Assembly: GCA_913060845.1 (NCBI GenBank)
Contig: CAJXVF010000043.1
Location: forward strand, 1 to 9,708
DNA from: an uncultured Alphaproteobacteria bacterium
GTDB lineage: Bacteria > Pseudomonadota > Alphaproteobacteria > Bin95
Length of the DNA stretch: 9,708 nucleotides
Reading direction: 5' to 3'
The notes beneath the pieces were generated by a model. It was given only the letters and a program-made list of their open reading frames with translations, was not told the origin of the DNA and ran no database searches. Every line of letters begins with the position of its first letter. The first letter of the stretch is position 1. Shown one piece after another: positions 6,630 through 9,708 of the stretch. Position numbers and translations under genes: made by a program.

Positions 6630-7376
6630 TCAGCAGGTGTAGTTCATGCCTAGCCTGCCGCCATCCGCATAGATCGTTTCGCCGGTGATGTAGCTGGCTT
6701 TATCGCTGGCGAGGAATGCTACGACATCGCCGATTTCGCGCGGATTACCGACGCGGCCCATCGGCGTGCGGGACATCACCATTTTCATGGCGTTCGGGTC
6801 AGCGTTGACGCCGGCCATCATTGCCGTGTCGATCGAGCCTGGGCCAACAGCGTTCACGCGAATGCCGTGGGGGGCGAGCGCCAGTGCGGCTGATTTCGTC
6901 AACTGCATCACGCCGCCTTTGGAGGCGCAATAAGCGGCAATGGCAGGGATCGCCACCTGGGCGTTGATGGATGACATGTTCACCACGGCACCCTTGATCC
7001 CCTTAGCGACCATGGCCTTAGCGGCGCGTTGAGTGGCCACGAACGTGCCGATCAAGTTGACGCCGATCACATCTGTGAATTGCTCTAGCGGTAGCTCCAG
7101 GAAATCCCCCGGCGCGGCGATGCCAGCGTTGTTAACCAGGATTGATACCGTGCCAACCTCTGCCTCAATCTTATCGAACAGCGCCAGCACGGCCTTTGAA
7201 TTCGCCATGTCGCAAGCATAGCCTTTGCCACCAAGCTTCGCGGCTGCTGCGATCGCGCCCTCGCCATTTACGTCCGCGATGACGATCTGCGCGCCGTCCG
7301 CTGCTAGCGCTTCTGCACAGGCAAAACCAATGCCCTGCGCGCCGCCGGTGATAAGCGCGATGTTTTTGCTGCTCAT
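6630..7376 (-). CDS. Short-chain dehydrogenase/reductase (SDR family, classical type)
   Basis: This 248-residue cytoplasmic enzyme is a classical SDR that oxidises or reduces a hydroxyl/carbonyl group with a nicotinamide cofactor. The cofactor motif TGGAQGIG is at 10-17. D35 at the end of the second strand (VIADV) suggests NAD(H) rather than NADP(H). D56 and the N82-N83-A84-G85 motif follow. The catalytic tetrad N107, S136, Y149 (YCASK) and K153 is complete. PGSIDTAM near 179-186 and the C-terminal SYITGETIYADGG are also typical. The ATG at 7376-7374 has GGAG at eight bases (7385-7388). Length and all key residues are normal. It resembles the group containing 3-oxoacyl-ACP reductase-like and polyol/hydroxysteroid dehydrogenases, and the substrate cannot be read from sequence. 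It is divergent from the luciferase-like gene across a 167-base gap. Confidence 0.95.
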   Translation of the reverse strand: MSSKNIALITGGAQGIGFACAEALAADGAQIVIADVNGEGAIAAAAKLGGKGYACDMANSKAVLALFDKIEAEVGTVSILVNNAGIAAPGDFLELPLEQFTDVIGVNLIGTFVATQRAAKAMVAKGIKGAVVNMSSINAQVAIPAIAAYCASKGGVMQLTKSAALALAPHGIRVNAVGPGSIDTAMMAGVNADPNAMKMVMSRTPMGRVGNPREIGDVVAFLASDKASYITGETIYADGGRLGMNYTC

Positions 7377-7543
7377 GAGTGGTGCTCCGTGTCCGGTATG
7401 AAATTATGCTTGCCGTATTAGTAGACAAACTCAGCGCTGCCGTCTCTGGTTTTGGCAGGGCGGTGCGTTGAACGGCTAATGTTTTGCACATGCGCTCAAG
7501 AGCGAAAACTTGGATGTATTGAACGCCCGCAAAGGACGACCCC
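7377..7543. promoter_or_regulatory. Divergent promoter region between SDR and luciferase-like genes
   Basis: This 167-base gap lies between two divergent starts. It holds the ribosome binding sites GGAG (7385-7388, minus) and AAAGGA (7531-7536, plus) and the inverted repeat CGCTC-AA-GAGCG at 7493-7504. Promoter elements were not assigned with confidence. The repeat, 40 bases before the luciferase-like start, could be an operator. Confidence 0.5.
7493..7504. repeat. Perfect 5-bp inverted repeat, possible operator or 5' UTR hairpin
   Basis: CGCTC and GAGCG flank a two-base AA centre. A nearby GTTTT (7481-7485) and AAAAC (7505-7509) could extend the pairing across a seven-base bulge. It lies in the promoter/leader region of the luciferase-like gene. 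It could bind a dimeric regulator or simply fold in RNA; a repeat this short can also arise by chance. Confidence 0.35.
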
Positions 7544-8533
7544 ATGAAACTTGGATTACTGTTGCCCAATCAGGGCGTCGTGTTTGGCGCAACGACAGTG
7601 CCTGAACTGCTTGAGCTTGCGGAGCACGCTGAAGGTTCTGGCGTATTTGAAAGCCTTTGGGTCGGCGATAATCTGCTGGCCAAACCCCGGCTTGAATCGG
7701 TAACGCTGCTGTCTGCACTTGCCGTGCGGACTAAGAATATGCGGCTTGGAACAGCCTGCATGGCGAGTTTCCCGCTGCGGGATCCGATTGTTCTAGCGGC
7801 GCAGTGGGGCGCGCTAGATTGCTTGTCTGAGGGGCGGGCGGTTTTGACAGCCTGCATAGGCGGTGGCCCGGCTAAGGGTAATATCGCAGGCGCGTTTGAT
7901 TCTGAATATGACGCTATGAAAATTGATCCTCGTGACCGGATCGGTCGGCTGGAGGAAGGCATTCAGGTCCTCCGCGTGCTTTGGCAGAACGACCCCGCCA
8001 CGTTCCACGGGAAGTTCTTCAGTTTTGATGGCATTGCCGTACGCCCACCGCCCGTGCAGAAGCCTTGCCCGCCAATCTGGATTGCGAATAATCCCTGGGT
8101 CTTCGGCGATACGAAGTCCGGCATGGTCAACCGGCAGGTCGATAGGGTGGCGCGTTTGGCGGATGGCTGGATGACGGTCGGCGCCACGCCAGAGCAGTTT
8201 GACGGCGCATGGAGACAGATTCAGGACGCTGCTGCAGGCCACGGCCGTGACGTTCAGGCCATGGAGAATTCCATCTATTTCAATCTCAACCTGAATGATG
8301 ACAAGGCGGCCGCCTATACCGAAAGCAAGAAGTTCCTGGACGAGTATTACAGTTCCGATTGGCCGGAATGGAAAGTGAATGTGTGGACCGCCTGCGGATC
8401 CCCTGAATATTGCGCTGAACGCATTCGGGAATATCAGGCCGTCAACGCGCAGACGATGATCATTCGCTTCGCATCCTATGACCAGAAACCGCAGCTAGAA
8501 CGGTTCTTGAAGGAAGTAGCGCCGCTGATTTGA
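7544..8533 (+). CDS. LLM-class (luciferase-like) flavin-dependent oxidoreductase
   Basis: This 329-residue cytoplasmic protein belongs to the bacterial luciferase-like superfamily. These TIM-barrel enzymes use FMN or F420 to oxidise or monooxygenate small molecules. Family features run in order: strand 1 with MKLGLLLPNQG (1-11), the ELAEHAEGSGVFESLWVGDN segment (24-43), TKNMRLGTACM (63-73), LSEGRAVLTACIGGG (94-108), RLEEGIQVLRVLW (135-147), the PPPVQKPCPPIWIA segment (168-181) and RVARLADGWM (201-210). The ATG has AAAGGA at seven bases (7531-7536). Length is normal and no domain is missing. The choice between FMN and F420 and the substrate cannot be settled from the sequence; an alphaproteobacterial context makes FMN plausible but F420 is possible. 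It is convergent with the DAO-family oxidase, with 17 bases between the two stops. Confidence 0.93.
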   Translation: MKLGLLLPNQGVVFGATTVPELLELAEHAEGSGVFESLWVGDNLLAKPRLESVTLLSALAVRTKNMRLGTACMASFPLRDPIVLAAQWGALDCLSEGRAVLTACIGGGPAKGNIAGAFDSEYDAMKIDPRDRIGRLEEGIQVLRVLWQNDPATFHGKFFSFDGIAVRPPPVQKPCPPIWIANNPWVFGDTKSGMVNRQVDRVARLADGWMTVGATPEQFDGAWRQIQDAAAGHGRDVQAMENSIYFNLNLNDDKAAAYTESKKFLDEYYSSDWPEWKVNVWTACGSPEYCAERIREYQAVNAQTMIIRFASYDQKPQLERFLKEVAPLI

Positions 8534-8550
8534 GGGGGGATGCTAGCGGC
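8521..8550. terminator. Possible hairpin between convergent genes
   Basis: GCCGCT (8521-8526) is complementary to AGCGGC (8545-8550), a six-base G/C-rich stem with an 18-base loop containing a run of G. It spans the end of the luciferase-like gene and the gap before the convergent oxidase gene. It could serve as a shared terminator, but the loop is large and no T-tract follows. Confidence 0.25.
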
Positions 8551-9683
8551 TCAGATGGATTTATAAATCCGGTACGCCTTAAACGCGGCCTCTAGCATCC
8601 GTGCTTTGACGCCAGCGGTTTGTAATGGCTTCACAGGCGTAATTGGGAATGGCAATTCATCCACTGATCCGCCAGCTAGGTGACCCGCCATTGCTTTACC
8701 CAGGGCCGTGCCAGTAGTGATGCCGCGCCCGTTATAGCCGATGGAGGCATAGAGGCCCGGTGCGGGGTTATGGATGCGGGGCAGGTGGTCTGGCGTCATG
8801 GCGATTTGGCCGTGCCAGGCTTTTTCCCACTGCACATCGCCCAGTTCTGGGAACAGGCGGCGGAGTGTTTTGGCGGCCCAGTACTTTGTCAGCCCTTTGT
8901 CGCCGCCAATCACCTTGCCCATGGACCCAAGAATGATCCGCCTGAAAGCGTCCCGGCGGCAAGAGAACATAACCTGGTTGGTATCCCAAAGGCCTTGTCC
9001 TTCAGGTAGGACATGCTTGGCCAAATCGCCCAATGGCTCTGTCGCGATTTGGAAATAGTGGATCTTGGTGAAGCTCTGCATCAGTCCTGGCCAGAGCGTA
9101 TCCGTATAAGCATTGGTTGCGAGCAGCACACGGTCAGCCCTGACTTGGCCAGCATTGGTGTGCACTGTCCACCTGCCGCAATCTGGCTTCAACTCATTAA
9201 CGGTGACGCCGGTGTGGACGGCAGCGCCCGCCGCTGTCGCGATGCGGGAAAGGCCGCGGGCATAGCCCATCGGATTGATTGTGCCAGCGCGCTCGTCCAG
9301 CAAGCCGCCATAGAAGGCATGGCTGCCGGTACGTTCGGGCATCTCATCTTTGGTTAGTAGTTTGGCCGGCGCACCGAGGCGTTGCCATTCTTCAAACCGC
9401 CGCGCGAGGTCTTTGAACCCGGCAGGAGAGTGGGCAGCGTGGATGGTGCCTGAGCGTGTCGCCTCGCAGCGGATTTGGTGCTGCTCAATCAGATTGAACA
9501 CATAGGCAGGTGCGTTGCTCATCATATTGATGAAGCGCTCGCCATAGGCTTCACCCAGCGTCGCGCGGACGTCTTGGGGCGGTAACCAAACGCCTGGATT
9601 GACCAGCCCGACATTCCGCCCGGACCCGCCATAGCCGATCTGCTGGGCTTCCAGTACATGGCAATCCACGCCCTGTTCCGCCA
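8551..9683 (-). CDS. FAD-dependent amine/amino-acid oxidase (DAO family), N-terminus truncated by contig end
   Basis: About 377 residues are visible of a DAO-family flavoenzyme, which oxidises C-N bonds of amines or amino acids and passes electrons to O2 or a quinone. The visible part begins in the middle of the Rossmann fold (AEQGVDCHVLEAQQIG), continues with GGSGRNVGLVNPGVW (the FAD-contacting S-G-R-N segment), the substrate-domain strand HYFQIATEPLG, WHGQIAMTPDHLPRIH and the C-terminal FAD motif GYNGRGITTGTALGKAMA. The family's N-terminal GxGxxG motif is absent because the genomic sequence stops at 9683 where adapter begins; roughly 40 residues are probably missing. The GTG at 9684-9682 is therefore not the true start, and reading on gives an in-frame stop inside the adapter. 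The closest known types are gamma-glutamylputrescine oxidase (PuuB/OrdL) and glycine/D-amino-acid oxidases; which one is not decided. Confidence 0.9.
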
Positions 9684-9708
9684 CTGTCTCTTATACACAT
9701 CTCCGAGC
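9684..9708. other. Nextera/Tn5 transposase adapter (library artefact)
   Basis: Bases 9684-9702 are CTGTCTCTTATACACATCT, the 19-base Tn5 mosaic end. They are followed by CCGAGC, the start of the standard Nextera adapter tail. This is sequencing-library adapter left at the contig end, not genomic DNA. It truncates the DAO-family gene. Confidence 0.96.

Noticed and set aside
9684..9702. Natural Tn5/IS50 insertion end
   Set aside because: The mosaic end is directly followed by the synthetic Nextera tail and the sequence ends there, so it is library adapter.
1..9708. tRNA, rRNA, CRISPR repeats, riboswitch
   Set aside because: I saw no cloverleaf, conserved rRNA segment, regularly spaced repeat or known riboswitch motif; intergenic gaps are all under 170 bases.

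Overview
The window reads like a chromosomal piece of an alphaproteobacterium, probably a marine or Rhodospirillales-like one. This is inferred from the GlnD sequence type, moderately high GC codon use, and tightly packed genes for flavin- and nicotinamide-dependent oxidoreductases. No rRNA, tRNA, CRISPR array, insertion sequence or prophage gene is visible. The last 25 bases (9684-9708) are not genomic: they match the Tn5 mosaic end plus Nextera adapter, so the sequence is the end of an assembled contig.

Layout. At the left edge (1-306, minus) is a partial gene for a small EthD/DUF4286-like protein. Divergent from it is glnD (389-3106, plus), the bifunctional PII uridylyltransferase/uridylyl-removing enzyme. 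Its stop overlaps the stop of a convergent minus-strand gene for a flavin-containing monooxygenase with an N-terminal NTF2/SnoaL-like domain (3103-4845). Thirteen bases upstream of that gene, on the same strand, is the most interesting locus: a peroxiredoxin-like gene (4859-5512) whose frame is interrupted once, by a UGA exactly at the expected peroxidatic cysteine. The frame continues unshifted into a well-conserved C-terminal half, and a 5-bp hairpin with a G at loop position 2 lies 19 nt downstream. The best reading is one selenocysteine-containing peroxiredoxin of 217 residues with a C-U-P-Y-C centre. A conventional gene caller would split it into two fragments or call it a pseudogene.

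Divergent from the selenoprotein gene is an unrecognised exported protein (5625-6614, plus). It is followed by a convergent short-chain dehydrogenase (6630-7376, minus), a divergent luciferase-like flavin-dependent oxidoreductase (7544-8533, plus), and a convergent FAD-dependent amine/amino-acid oxidase of the DAO family (8551-9683, minus) cut off at its N-terminus by the contig end.

How they work together. Only the selenoprotein and monooxygenase genes look like a real operon. The other genes alternate strand and are probably separate transcription units. The SDR, LLM enzyme and DAO oxidase suggest small-molecule catabolism, but substrates cannot be read from the sequence. glnD is a housekeeping nitrogen-signalling gene with no evident link to the rest.
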